DNA of 64,000 nucleotides from Chromobacterium phragmitis (GTDB lineage Bacteria; Pseudomonadota; Gammaproteobacteria; Burkholderiales; Chromobacteriaceae). Below, piece by piece: positions 15,310 to 23,258 of this stretch; within the stretch, counting starts at the first letter, position 1; every line of letters begins with the position of its first letter. Location: NCBI RefSeq assembly GCF_003325475.1, contig NZ_CP029495.1:806001-870000 (forward strand), given 5' to 3'. Under the pieces are notes generated by a model. The model did not search any database. It saw only the letters and a list, made by a program, of their open reading frames with translations, and had not been told where the DNA came from. The translations under genes and the position numbers were made by a program.

Positions 15310-15788
15310 CATCTCGCCAGCAACGCCTTGATGTCGTCCACCAGTTCGTGCGGCTCCACAGCCGGCTCGTAGCGCTTGACCACCCTGCCGCGCGCGTCGA
15401 CCAGAAACTTGGTGAAGTTCCATTTGATCGGGTGCGGACGCTCGGAGTCGGCCTGGGTCAGCCAGCGCCACAGCGGATGGGCGCCGTCGCCGTTGACCTC
15501 AACCTTGGCGAACAGTGGAAAGGACACGCCGAAACGCGCCTGGCAAAATGAAACGATCTCCGCCTCCGCGCCCGGCTCCTGCCCGCCGAACTGATTGCAG
15601 GGAAAGCCGAGCACGACGAAGCCCTGCCCGGCGAAATAGTCCTGCAGCTCCTGCAAGCCGGCGTATTGCCGGGTATAGCCGCACTCGCTGGCGGTATTCA
15701 CCAGCAACGCGACCTTGCCCGCGTAGGCGGACAACGACTCTTCTGCGCCGTCCGCGCGCGGCGCGCTGAAATCATAGAGCGTGGTCAT
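15309..15788 (-). CDS. Glutathione peroxidase (thiol peroxidase, GPx family)
   Basis: The 159-aa protein reduces hydrogen or lipid peroxides at the expense of glutathione or thioredoxin. The peroxidatic cysteine is in NTASECGYT near residue 35. The GPx tetrad partners are seen in FPCNQFGGQEPG (Gln) and IKWNFTKFLVD (Trp, Asn). A second cysteine in the FPCNQF motif is common in bacterial thioredoxin-type enzymes. Start ATG 15788 has GGGAG upstream. It runs leftward and is divergent from the DUF1841 gene. It converges on trmB, with only a short terminator region between. Confidence 0.9.
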   Translation of the reverse strand: MTTLYDFSAPRADGAEESLSAYAGKVALLVNTASECGYTRQYAGLQELQDYFAGQGFVVLGFPCNQFGGQEPGAEAEIVSFCQARFGVSFPLFAKVEVNGDGAHPLWRWLTQADSERPHPIKWNFTKFLVDARGRVVKRYEPAVEPHELVDDIKALLAR

Positions 15789-15912
15789 CGCATGCTCCCT
15801 ACCGTATAATGCCGCAGCCCGGATGGGCGGCCGCCTGCGACCCGATACCCATTGTCGCGCGGGCGGCGCGTCCGCGCCGAGCCCCGCTTGCAATCGCCCG
15901 AGGTCTTCATCC

Positions 15913-16392
15913 ATGTTGTTCAACCCCAGCCGCCAGGACGCCCGCCGCTTCTTCTTCGATACCTGGAGCAAATCCAAGTCCGGCCAGCCCTTGTCCGACC
16001 TGGAGCAAATCGTCCTATCCATTCTTATAGACCACCCAGAGTACCATCCCATCCTGGAAAACCCGGAGGCCTTTCTGGAACAGGAGTGGACGCCGGACAT
16101 GGGAGAGTCCAATCCCTTCCTTCACCTTGGTCTGCATGTGGCCATCGCCGAGCAGCGCTCCATCGATCAGCCCTTCGGCATCCGTGCGCTGTACGCGCAA
16201 TTGGCGCTGCGCCACGGCGACGAGCACCGCGCCCAGCACGAGATCATGGAGTGCCTGGGCGAAATGATCTGGCATGCCCAACGCTACGGCGGCGGCCCCG
16301 ACGTCAATCGCTACATCTCCTGCGTGCGCGGCAAGCTGGGCATGGGCGAGGAAGAGCAACCCCGCGTCAATCCTAACGACGCCAGCGACTGA
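15913..16392 (+). CDS. DUF1841 family protein
   Basis: A 159-aa soluble, mainly helical protein. It matches the DUF1841 pattern: FNPSRQDARRFFFDTW at the start, LEQIVLSILIDHPEYHPIL, then NPFLHLGLHVAIAEQRSIDQP, and a C-terminal ALRHGDEHRAQHEIMECLGEMIW. The many conserved His, Glu and Asp residues could bind a metal. No enzyme activity is known to me. The ATG at 15913 matches family starts; an upstream ATG would add 44 low-complexity residues. Two leftward terminators separate it from the convergent dehydrogenase gene. Confidence 0.8.
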   Translation: MLFNPSRQDARRFFFDTWSKSKSGQPLSDLEQIVLSILIDHPEYHPILENPEAFLEQEWTPDMGESNPFLHLGLHVAIAEQRSIDQPFGIRALYAQLALRHGDEHRAQHEIMECLGEMIWHAQRYGGGPDVNRYISCVRGKLGMGEEEQPRVNPNDASD

Positions 16393-16410
16393 ACGGCGCG
16401 GCCCCCCGGT

Positions 16411-16445
16411 AAAAAAACACCGTGGCAGGAGGTCTGTCCACGGTG
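16411..16445 (-). terminator. Second leftward terminator after the hydroxyacid dehydrogenase
   Basis: An 8-bp stem (CACCGTGG / CCACGGTG) with a 12-base loop is followed, read leftward, by seven T. It backs up the terminator at 16562-16598 and lies just past the DUF1841 stop. Confidence 0.7.
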
Positions 16446-16561
16446 CAACAAGCGGGGCAGCTCAAGTCGGCGGGACCGACCGAGCCTTTTCAAGATAGTC
16501 AAGTAACTATCCACATCCAAATATTCTTCAATAAAAACAATAAAATGGATAAGGAAATGAC

Positions 16562-16598
16562 AAAAAAATCCGGCCACATCATGAAAAATGACCGGATT
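16562..16598 (-). terminator. First leftward terminator after the hydroxyacid dehydrogenase
   Basis: A 7-bp stem (AATCCGG / CCGGATT) with a loop of 18 is followed, read leftward, by a T-run (16562-16568). It lies 24 bp past the stop codon. The remaining part of this 229-bp gap is AT-rich and holds no gene. Confidence 0.7.
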
Positions 16599-16621
16599 TG
16601 TCACCGAATTCTAATCTCTTA

Positions 16622-17572
16622 TTAAACCAATCTGTTTTGTTGCTCGCCGCGAGCGTAAGCTTCGACATTGGCGACCAACTGCGCGGCCAGCCTGCGCATC
16701 GCCTCGCCGCTGGCCCACCCCACGTGCGGGGTGACGATCAGATTGGGCAAGCGCGCCTTCAGCAGCGGATTGTCCGCCGGCGGCGGCTCGCTGCTCAGCA
16801 CATCAAAACCCGCCCCCCCCAGCTGCCCATATTTCAGCGCCGCCACCAGATCGGCCTCGTCCACCAAACCGCCGCGCGCGGTATTGATCAGGATGGCCCC
16901 CGGCTTCATCGCCATCAGCTCCGGCTGGGCGATCATGCTGCGGGTCTCGTCGGTCAGCGGGCAGTGCAGCGACACCACGTCGGCTCGCGCCAGCGCCTCC
17001 TCGAACAGCACCCTCCCTTCCCGCGCCTCTTCCGCGCCCTTGCGCTCGGCGAACAGCACTTCCATGCCGAAAGCGCGGGCCATGGCGGCCAACTGGCTGC
17101 CGATGCCGCCGCGGCCGACGATGGCCAGCGTCGCGCCGCGCAGCTCGCGTATCGGCGCGCCGAAATGGCAGAACTGCTTGCTCTGGCTCCAGATGCCGGC
17201 GGCGACGTCGCGCTGGTAGGCTGGCAGGTTCTTCATCAATGCCATCATCAACGCGAACGCATGCTCGGCGACGGTGTGGTCGCCGTAGTGGCGGATATTG
17301 CACACCGCGACGCCTCGCTCGCGGCAGGCCTGCAGATCGACATGGTTGTATCCGGTGGCGGCGATGGCGATCAGCTTGAGCTTAGGCAGCTCGGCGAGGG
17401 TTTCGCGCGACAGCGGCACCTTGTTGCTGATCACGATGTCGGCTTCGATCGCATGCGTCGCGATCTGCTCGATGGCGGTGGACGGAAACTCGCGGTATTG
17501 CACGGGGAAGCTGAAAACGGGAACCGGGACAGGCAAGCTGTCCCGGTCCAGAAATACGACATTGAGCGTCAT
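16622..17572 (-). CDS. D-2-hydroxyacid dehydrogenase (glycerate dehydrogenase-like)
   Basis: The 316-aa protein reduces a 2-ketoacid such as hydroxypyruvate or glyoxylate with NADH, or runs the reverse. The NAD-binding motif VGRGGIGSQLA is near residue 150. The catalytic arginine sits in INTARGGLVDE and the acid-base histidine in TPHVGWAS. The substrate domain has AIAATGYNHVDL. This set fits the HprA/glycerate dehydrogenase group better than lactate dehydrogenase, but the substrate cannot be fixed. It starts 10 bp after the stop of the DUF2189 gene on the same strand, so the two are probably one transcript. Confidence 0.85.
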   Translation of the reverse strand: MTLNVVFLDRDSLPVPVPVFSFPVQYREFPSTAIEQIATHAIEADIVISNKVPLSRETLAELPKLKLIAIAATGYNHVDLQACRERGVAVCNIRHYGDHTVAEHAFALMMALMKNLPAYQRDVAAGIWSQSKQFCHFGAPIRELRGATLAIVGRGGIGSQLAAMARAFGMEVLFAERKGAEEAREGRVLFEEALARADVVSLHCPLTDETRSMIAQPELMAMKPGAILINTARGGLVDEADLVAALKYGQLGGAGFDVLSSEPPPADNPLLKARLPNLIVTPHVGWASGEAMRRLAAQLVANVEAYARGEQQNRLV

Positions 17573-17582
17573 TGGCAGGCGG

Positions 17583-18371
17583 TCATCTCTCGAAGGTGAT
17601 CAAATCCCGATAGGCATGCCAGCTGGACAGCGCCAGCACCGGCATGATGATGATCAGGCCCAGATAATAGGTGGCGAACCCCACCACGGTCATCGCCACA
17701 ATGATAGCGGCCCATAGCCCCATCGTCAGCAGGTTCCGGTACACCGCCTGCACGCTCGCTATCATCGCGGTGATGGTGTCCACCTCCTTGTCCAGCAGCA
17801 GCGGAATGGCCACCACGCTGACCGAGAACACCAGTTGGGCGAACAGGAAGCCGACGGCGAAATAGATGATCAGAAACTCAAGATTGCCCGGACTGAAGGC
17901 ATCGGCGACGATCTCGTTCAGATTGGGCAGCGCGGCAGTATCGTAGAACAAGGCGAACATCAACAAGGACACCCGGAACCAGCCGAACACCAAAACCGCC
18001 AGCAACACCGCGTACAGGCTGAAGCCTGGCATGTTGACCCGCCAAGCGGCCATGCTGTGCAGCAGCTTCACCCGGCCGTGGCCGTCGAAGGCCTCCATCT
18101 GCTTGGCGATGTCGTAGAGGCCGATAGCCATGAAAGGGCCGGCCAGCAGGAAAATGGTGGCGAAAGTGATCACCAGCTCCGGCGCCTGCTCGGCGTAAGC
18201 GCCCAGCAGATAGCCCATCAGCACGAACACCGCGCCGTAGAACAGGCAGTCGGCCGGCGCCTTCTGAAAATCGCGGAACCCCCTCTTCAGCCACAGCAGC
18301 GGCTGCCGCAGCTCCACCTTGCGCGCCACCGGGCGCACCGGAGGCACATCGTCGTGGTGAGTGACATCCAT
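17583..18371 (-). CDS. DUF2189 polytopic membrane protein
   Basis: A 262-aa inner-membrane protein with about six hydrophobic segments. Family features are WLKRGFRDFQKAPADCLFYG before the first helix, the segment AGPFMAIGLYDIAKQME, and the late SSWHAYRDLI. These match the DUF2189 family, often annotated near cytochrome or hydroxyacid genes, with no proven function. ATG 18371 follows a GGGGG stretch; an in-frame upstream start would add 26 residues without family character. It is co-directional with the dehydrogenase downstream and divergent from the FKBP gene. Confidence 0.8.
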   Translation of the reverse strand: MDVTHHDDVPPVRPVARKVELRQPLLWLKRGFRDFQKAPADCLFYGAVFVLMGYLLGAYAEQAPELVITFATIFLLAGPFMAIGLYDIAKQMEAFDGHGRVKLLHSMAAWRVNMPGFSLYAVLLAVLVFGWFRVSLLMFALFYDTAALPNLNEIVADAFSPGNLEFLIIYFAVGFLFAQLVFSVSVVAIPLLLDKEVDTITAMIASVQAVYRNLLTMGLWAAIIVAMTVVGFATYYLGLIIIMPVLALSSWHAYRDLITFER

Positions 18372-18510
18372 GGCACACCCCCTTCGCATCGCGTGGAAAA
18401 TGGAGCCAAACGCTCCGCTTTTCGTTATATGCCAAGCAGGGGAAAACACAAACCGGCCGTGCGGCTGCTACAATCGCGCGGTCAACTCCATTGTTGGGAA
18501 AGGAAATACC

Positions 18511-18837
18511 ATGAGCGAACTGATCATCGAGGAATTGGCGCTGGGCGAAGGCGCCGAAGCCGTGTCCGGCCAGGAGGTCACCGTCCACTACACCGGCTGG
18601 CTGACCGACGGCACCAAGTTCGACTCCAGCAAAGACCGCATGCAGCCATTCAGCTTCCCGCTGGGCGCCGGCTACGTGATCAAGGGCTGGGACCAGGGCG
18701 TGCAGGGCATGAAGGTGGGCGGCAAGCGCAGGCTGACCATCCCATCCGAACTGGGTTACGGCGCGCGTGGCGCCGGCGGCGTGATTCCGCCGCACGCGAC
18801 GCTGGTGTTCGAAGTGGAGCTGCTGCAGGTGGGCTGA
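18511..18837 (+). CDS. FKBP-type peptidyl-prolyl cis-trans isomerase
   Basis: The 108-aa single-domain protein catalyses proline isomerisation during folding. It is cytoplasmic, since no signal peptide is present. FKBP marks: VTVHYTGWLTDGTKFDSS (residues about 24-41), FPLGAGYVIKGWDQGVQGMKVGG, RRLTIPSELGYG, and IPPHATLVFEVELL at the end. Active-site aromatic and Asp residues (Y, D, F, W) are in place. AAAGGAAATACC before ATG 18511 is a clear Shine-Dalgarno. A bidirectional terminator separates it from the convergent DedA gene. Confidence 0.94.
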   Translation: MSELIIEELALGEGAEAVSGQEVTVHYTGWLTDGTKFDSSKDRMQPFSFPLGAGYVIKGWDQGVQGMKVGGKRRLTIPSELGYGARGAGGVIPPHATLVFEVELLQVG

Positions 18838-18851
18838 TCCCGCCAGCCAGC

Positions 18852-18881
18852 AAAAAGGCCATCCCCGCGGATGGCCTTTTT
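18852..18881. terminator. Bidirectional terminator FKBP / DedA
   Basis: A 13-bp stem (AAAAAGGCCATCC / GGATGGCCTTTTT, loop CCGC) with A and T runs on both flanks serves both converging genes. Confidence 0.88.
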
Positions 18882-18897
18882 ATTCGCGTTTCCCGTT

Positions 18898-19515
18898 TTA
18901 TTTTTTCACGCAGGACAGCCGGCGGCGTTTGAGCCAGACAAAACCGACCACCAGCAGCAGCAGCGCCACGACCGAAAGAATGCCGGCCTGGCCGCGGTGC
19001 ACCATGGTCATCAGCCAATCCCGGTTGGCCGCGCCGTAATAGCCGAGATACACCCACACCGGCACCGAGATCAGCGCGGCGAAGCCGTCCATGATCAGAA
19101 AGCGCCAGTAGGATACGCGCCGGGTCATGCCGGCGGTGATGAAGATGGGAGAGCGCAGGCCTGGCAGGAAACGGGCGACGAACAGCACCCAGTTGCCGTA
19201 CTTCTCGAACTTCTCCTGCACCGCCTCGAAGCGCTCCTGGGTCAGGATGCGGGCGATGGGCTTGAAGCGCAACACTTTGTGGCCGAAGATACGCCCAGCC
19301 AGGAACATGACGCCATCGCCGACCAGCACGCCCGCCATGCCGACCACGAACATGTAATGCACATTGGTATAGCCCAGGCCGGAAATCACGCCGCCAGCCA
19401 CCAGGGTGATGTCTTCGGGAATGGGAACGCCGAAACCGCAAATCAGCAGCACCGCGAACACGGCCAAATAACCGTAACCAGCGAAAAAATCGAGAAGTAT
19501 CTGCAGAGTATCCAT
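18898..19515 (-). CDS. DedA-family membrane protein
   Basis: The 205-aa inner-membrane protein belongs to the DedA/Tvp38 superfamily, linked to undecaprenyl-phosphate or phospholipid recycling and membrane integrity. The re-entrant motif PIPEDITLVAGG lies near residues 31-42. The conserved GDGVMFLAGR and the charged signature FVARFLPGLRSPIFITAG are present, as is a final helix with a KRRRLSC tail. The start needs no change. It is divergent from alr, whose promoter lies in the 112-bp gap. Which lipid it moves cannot be read from the sequence. Confidence 0.88.
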   Translation of the reverse strand: MDTLQILLDFFAGYGYLAVFAVLLICGFGVPIPEDITLVAGGVISGLGYTNVHYMFVVGMAGVLVGDGVMFLAGRIFGHKVLRFKPIARILTQERFEAVQEKFEKYGNWVLFVARFLPGLRSPIFITAGMTRRVSYWRFLIMDGFAALISVPVWVYLGYYGAANRDWLMTMVHRGQAGILSVVALLLLVVGFVWLKRRRLSCVKK

Positions 19516-19586
19516 CTAATGTTCCGTCCGCCGGCTGTATCCGAATCATCGCAATCTAACGGCTGGGCGGCTAATGTCCATGCACG

Positions 19587-19608
19587 GAGGTGTATAATAG
19601 CACACCTC
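19587..19608 (+). promoter_or_regulatory. alr promoter: consensus -10 inside an inverted repeat
   Basis: A perfect TATAAT (19593-19598) sits inside a 7-bp inverted repeat (GAGGTGT / ACACCTC, 8-base centre). No good -35 is seen 17 bp upstream. The dyad over the -10 could be an operator. The opposite strand shows TATTAT at the same spot, which might serve dedA. Confidence 0.5.
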
Positions 19609-19627
19609 TCGTTCACGCTTTCTTGAC

Positions 19628-20701
19628 ATGACACGCCCTATCCGGCTGGAGATTTCCCTCCCGGCCATCCGCCACAATTTCCTGCTCACCCGCCGGCATT
19701 CGCAAGCGCGCAGCCTGTTCGCCGTCGTCAAGGCGAACGCTTACGGCCACGGCGTATTGGACACTGCAAAGGCGTTGGCCGACTTGGCCGACGGTTTTGC
19801 CCTGCTCAATATCGAAGACGCGATTCGCTTGCGCGAAGCCGGCCTCGACAAGCCTATCGCATTGCTGGAGGGCCCGTTCGACGCGGCCGAAGCCGCGGCG
19901 ATGGCCGACTACCGCCTATGCGGCGCCATCCACTCACAACAACAGATGGACTGGCTGGCCAAAGGTTCCGCCAAACGGCCGGTGGATGTCTGGCTCAAGG
20001 TCAACAGCGGCATGAACCGGCTGGGCTTCCGCCCGGAAGCGGCCATCGCCGCGCAAGCCAGGCTGGCTGCGCTGCCCCAGGCCAGGGCCGCCGCCATCAT
20101 GACCCACTTCGCCACCGCCGACGACGATTACGGCGTGGCCGAGCAATGGCAGCGCTTCCTGCCGGTGGCCGCCGCCAGCGGCCTGCCGGTATCCGCCGCC
20201 AACTCCGCCGCGCTGCTGCGCCACCCGGATACCCATGGCGACATCGGCCGCCCCGGCATCGTGCTGTACGGCGCGTCGCCGTTCGAGGACCGCGCCGGCG
20301 CCGAGCTGGGCCTGCGCCCGGCGATGACGCTGTCGGCCGACATCATCGCCGTGCAGCAATTGCAGCCGGGCGATGCGGTCGGCTACGGCCGCCGCTTCAT
20401 CGCCGACCGTCCGATGCGCATCGGCGTGGTCGCCTGCGGCTACGCCGACGGCTACCCGCGCATCGCCGCCAACGGCGCGCCGGCGGCGATAGACGGCCAG
20501 GCCTGCCCCTTGCTCGGCCGGGTATCGATGGACATGCTGACCGTGGACATCAGCCGCCTGCCGCAAGCCGGCGTCGGCAGCCGGGTGGAACTATGGGGCC
20601 CAAGCGCGCCGATCGAAAAGGTGGCGGCCGCGGCCGGGACCATCAGCTATGAATTGATGTGCGCGGCCGCGCCCAGAGTGCCGCGCGTCGTGCGCGACTG
20701 A
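19628..20701 (+). CDS. alr: Alanine racemase
   Basis: Alr interconverts L- and D-alanine with pyridoxal phosphate, giving D-alanine for peptidoglycan. The protein is 357 aa. The PLP lysine is in FAVVKANAYGHG (Lys35). The second catalytic region is seen in CGYADGYPR and LLGRVSMDMLTVD. VNSGMNRLGF and the GYGRRF cofactor-site motif are also present. ATG 19628 has no recognisable Shine-Dalgarno. Its last 59 bp overlap the end of the convergent rhombosortase gene. The consensus -10 is about 30 bp upstream, so the leader is very short. Confidence 0.95.
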   Translation: MTRPIRLEISLPAIRHNFLLTRRHSQARSLFAVVKANAYGHGVLDTAKALADLADGFALLNIEDAIRLREAGLDKPIALLEGPFDAAEAAAMADYRLCGAIHSQQQMDWLAKGSAKRPVDVWLKVNSGMNRLGFRPEAAIAAQARLAALPQARAAAIMTHFATADDDYGVAEQWQRFLPVAAASGLPVSAANSAALLRHPDTHGDIGRPGIVLYGASPFEDRAGAELGLRPAMTLSADIIAVQQLQPGDAVGYGRRFIADRPMRIGVVACGYADGYPRIAANGAPAAIDGQACPLLGRVSMDMLTVDISRLPQAGVGSRVELWGPSAPIEKVAAAAGTISYELMCAAAPRVPRVVRD

Positions 20702-21203
20702 GCGCCATCAACAACGGCGGCGCCAGCAACGCGCCGCCGACATGAGCCGGCCACAGCACCGGCTCGCCTCCCGGCCCCGAATTCGGCCACACGCCCTGCC
20801 AAACCAGGCGCAGCAACAGCAGCGCCGCCAGCCATCGGCCCATGGACTCGTCCCGCCTCATCCAGGCCAGCGCCGCCCACCATCCGTACACCACGCCGGA
20901 AGCGCCGAGAAACGGCTGCGGTTGCGGCGACAGCAACTGCTGCCACGCCAGCAGCCAGGGCAGCGTCAACGCCAGCAGGCATAGCGGCGCCGCCGCGCGG
21001 CGGCCCCCCAGCCCGGCCAGCAGCAACAGGGCCAGGCTATTCAGCGCCGCGTGCCGCCAGTCGGCGTGCGTCCAGCTGGCAGTGAAGCCGCGCCACCATT
21101 CGTCGGCCAGCCAGGGTTCGAAACGCCAGCGCCGCGCCGCCTCGCCCCAGGGCATGAACAGCGGCAGCAGCGCCGGCAACAGGCTGGCCGGCGGCAGCCT
21201 CAC
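20643..21203 (-). CDS. rrtA: Rhombosortase (intramembrane serine protease for GlyGly-CTERM proteins)
   Basis: The 186-aa rhomboid-like membrane protease has about six helices. The catalytic serine is in FLGASGVVYGW (Ser102) and the histidine in WPAHVGGALL (His154). WTHADWRHAALNSLALL gives the conserved His/Asn of rhomboids. Small size and position mark it as a rhombosortase, which cleaves the C-terminal GlyGly-CTERM anchor. Translation starts at GTG 21203, which overlaps the nuclease stop as GTGA, so both are made together. Its 3' end overlaps alr by 59 bp in convergent orientation. The adjoining nuclease is the obvious substrate. Confidence 0.82.
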   Translation of the reverse strand: MRLPPASLLPALLPLFMPWGEAARRWRFEPWLADEWWRGFTASWTHADWRHAALNSLALLLLAGLGGRRAAAPLCLLALTLPWLLAWQQLLSPQPQPFLGASGVVYGWWAALAWMRRDESMGRWLAALLLLRLVWQGVWPNSGPGGEPVLWPAHVGGALLAPPLLMALSRARRAALWARPRTSIHS

Positions 21204-23113
21204 TTGCGGCGGCGCCAGGCCAGGAAGCCCGCCAGTCCCAGCATGCCCAGCGCGGCCTCATCGGCGCCGGCAATGGGGACGAGTTGCAGATCGACATACA
21301 GCGGATCATGGTCGGACGAGCGATAGGCGTCGGCCGCATAGTACTTTTGCTGCTGAGCCACGGACTTGAATTCGCTGCCGTACTCCAGCGCGGTCGGCTC
21401 GTCGGCGTTGATATGCCACTCGCCGGCGCCGGCCACCCATTTGGCAAGCGCCGCGTCGGCCAAGGCGTGGTCCAGATTGCCGGACTCGCCTTGATAGACA
21501 TAGGAGTAGGCATCTTTCTGGAAGCGAGCCAGTTGGTTGGACAATCCTCCCTGCTCGAACGCGCGGATCGGGTCTTCCTTGGCGTAAGCGTTCATGTCGC
21601 CCATCACCAGCAAGCCCTCTTTGGATGACGCGCCTCGCTGCTGAGCCCATTTGAGCAGATCGCGAACCGCCTGCACCCGGGTCAAATTGCAATTGCCCTG
21701 GCCGTCGCCGGTGTCCACATCGGCGACGCCGTCCACCTTGACCTGGTCGCAGCTGCTGCCTTTGGATTTCAGATGGTTGACCACCAGCGTCAGCTTCTTG
21801 CCGTCAACCGCGAAGGTTTGCGCCAGGCTGAGGCGGTTCTTGCCAGGGTCGCCTATCGTCAGCGCCTGCGCCGCGCCATCCGGCCTCACCCGCGACGGGC
21901 GGTACAGCATGCCGGTGGTGATGGCGTCGGTGCCGATCTTGGGCAGGCCGGGGTCGACGAAGCGGTACTGTTTATCGGCGATCTGGCCGGCGTTCAGCGC
22001 CTCCACCAGCTCCTTGACCGCCGACTGCGGGCCGAAGCCGTCATTCTCCAGCTCCATCAGGCCCAGCACGTCGGCGTCCAGCTGGCGGATGGCGCTGACG
22101 ATCTTGGCCTTCTGGCGCAGGAAGTCGTCGCGGGTCTTGGCGCCGCGCTCGGTCGGGAAGCCGCCGCCCAGGCCGTCGCCGTTGAAGAAGTTGAGCACAT
22201 TGAAGCTGGCCACGCGCAGCTGGCCCGCCTTGCGCGCCGGCGCCGCCTTGCGCGGATTGGCGGCCGTCACCTGCGGCAGGTAAACCGGCTGAATGCGGTA
22301 GGCGCCGTTGCTGAACGACACCACCCCAGTCACTCCGTCCAGCCGGTCGCCCACCCGCAGCGTGCTGGCGGCGGACAAGCCCCCCGGACCCGGCAGCCAG
22401 GCGTCGGCGTTCTGCCAGGTCTTGTCGTCGTCCAGCAGCACGCGATCGCGCTGATTGGCCGCGCGCAGCACCTGGGCCTCGGCGCTGCCCGGACGGTAAA
22501 GCTGGGTGGGCACCCACTGCCTCGGCTGGCTGGACAGGGCCAGCTCGCCGTAACGCCCGTAGTGATAGCTGTCGGCAACGAAAAGCGGCTGCTCGAACTT
22601 CACCGCCATGCCCGCCAGCGACTCCAGCTGGGCGGCGTCTCCGCTCAGCGGCAGGCGCAGCGCCACCGGCGACAACTCGCCCTGATACCCGCACGGCTGG
22701 ATGTCGGCGGCGGCGGCCGGCTGCAGCTGGGTTTCGGTGCGGGCGTCGCCCTTGCGGCCGTACTCCAGCACTTTGCCGCGCACGCCGACCACGTCGCCGG
22801 CCTTCAACTGCGGCAGCGCCAGCTTGCCGGCATAGACATAGATGCCTTCGGAGGTGGCGGGATCCGCGTCCTGGCTCTGCGGCGCTTCCTGGATGAAAAA
22901 GCCTGCCGGACCATCCTTGCCGTACAGCACGCTGCTGACCACGCCCTGCACCGACACGGTCTTGCCCTGCATCGGGCTTTGCGGGCCGTTGCCCTGGACT
23001 TGATGGATGCGCGCGTCGGGCAGACCACAGGCCGCCTGGGCCTGCATGCCGGCCATCGCCAGCAAGGCGGCCATCCCGGCGCGGGAGAAGGGAAATGCGG
23101 GCGTTGTTCTCAT
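21200..23113 (-). CDS. Secreted endonuclease/exonuclease/phosphatase-family nuclease (ExeM/NucH type)
   Basis: The 637-aa protein has a signal peptide (to about residue 28), an OB-fold-like region with QGVVSSVLYG and FFIQEAP, and a DNase I-like catalytic domain. Catalytic marks are SFNVLNFFNGDG, LMELENDGFG, VVNHLKSKGS, GDMNAYAKEDPI and the terminal RSSDHDPLYVDL. The C-terminus (GADEAALGMLGLAGFLAWRRRK) is a glycine-containing segment, a hydrophobic helix and a basic end, as in GlyGly-CTERM anchors, although the diagnostic Gly pair is weak. ATG 23113 matches the signal peptide. It is coupled to the rhombosortase. It probably degrades extracellular DNA and is exported by the type II system. Confidence 0.88.
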   Translation of the reverse strand: MRTTPAFPFSRAGMAALLAMAGMQAQAACGLPDARIHQVQGNGPQSPMQGKTVSVQGVVSSVLYGKDGPAGFFIQEAPQSQDADPATSEGIYVYAGKLALPQLKAGDVVGVRGKVLEYGRKGDARTETQLQPAAAADIQPCGYQGELSPVALRLPLSGDAAQLESLAGMAVKFEQPLFVADSYHYGRYGELALSSQPRQWVPTQLYRPGSAEAQVLRAANQRDRVLLDDDKTWQNADAWLPGPGGLSAASTLRVGDRLDGVTGVVSFSNGAYRIQPVYLPQVTAANPRKAAPARKAGQLRVASFNVLNFFNGDGLGGGFPTERGAKTRDDFLRQKAKIVSAIRQLDADVLGLMELENDGFGPQSAVKELVEALNAGQIADKQYRFVDPGLPKIGTDAITTGMLYRPSRVRPDGAAQALTIGDPGKNRLSLAQTFAVDGKKLTLVVNHLKSKGSSCDQVKVDGVADVDTGDGQGNCNLTRVQAVRDLLKWAQQRGASSKEGLLVMGDMNAYAKEDPIRAFEQGGLSNQLARFQKDAYSYVYQGESGNLDHALADAALAKWVAGAGEWHINADEPTALEYGSEFKSVAQQQKYYAADAYRSSDHDPLYVDLQLVPIAGADEAALGMLGLAGFLAWRRRK

Positions 23114-23203
23114 TTTTTAGTCATCCTGAGTAGAGGTGGCGCAATTCTATACGCAGATTGATGACATTCAAGTTTATTATTATCGGAAAGCAAATTTCAG
23201 CTG

Positions 23204-23236
23204 AAAAAAATGCCAACCTGGCCAGGTTGGCATTTT
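23204..23236 (-). terminator. Terminator of glmM (30-bp perfect palindrome)
   Basis: AAAATGCCAACCTGG and its exact complement form an uninterrupted 30-bp palindrome at 23207-23236. Read leftward it is followed by seven T, so it ends the rlmE-ftsH-folP-glmM transcript. Confidence 0.88.
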
Positions 23237-23258
23237 GACGGGCGCTCGAAACGCAAGG

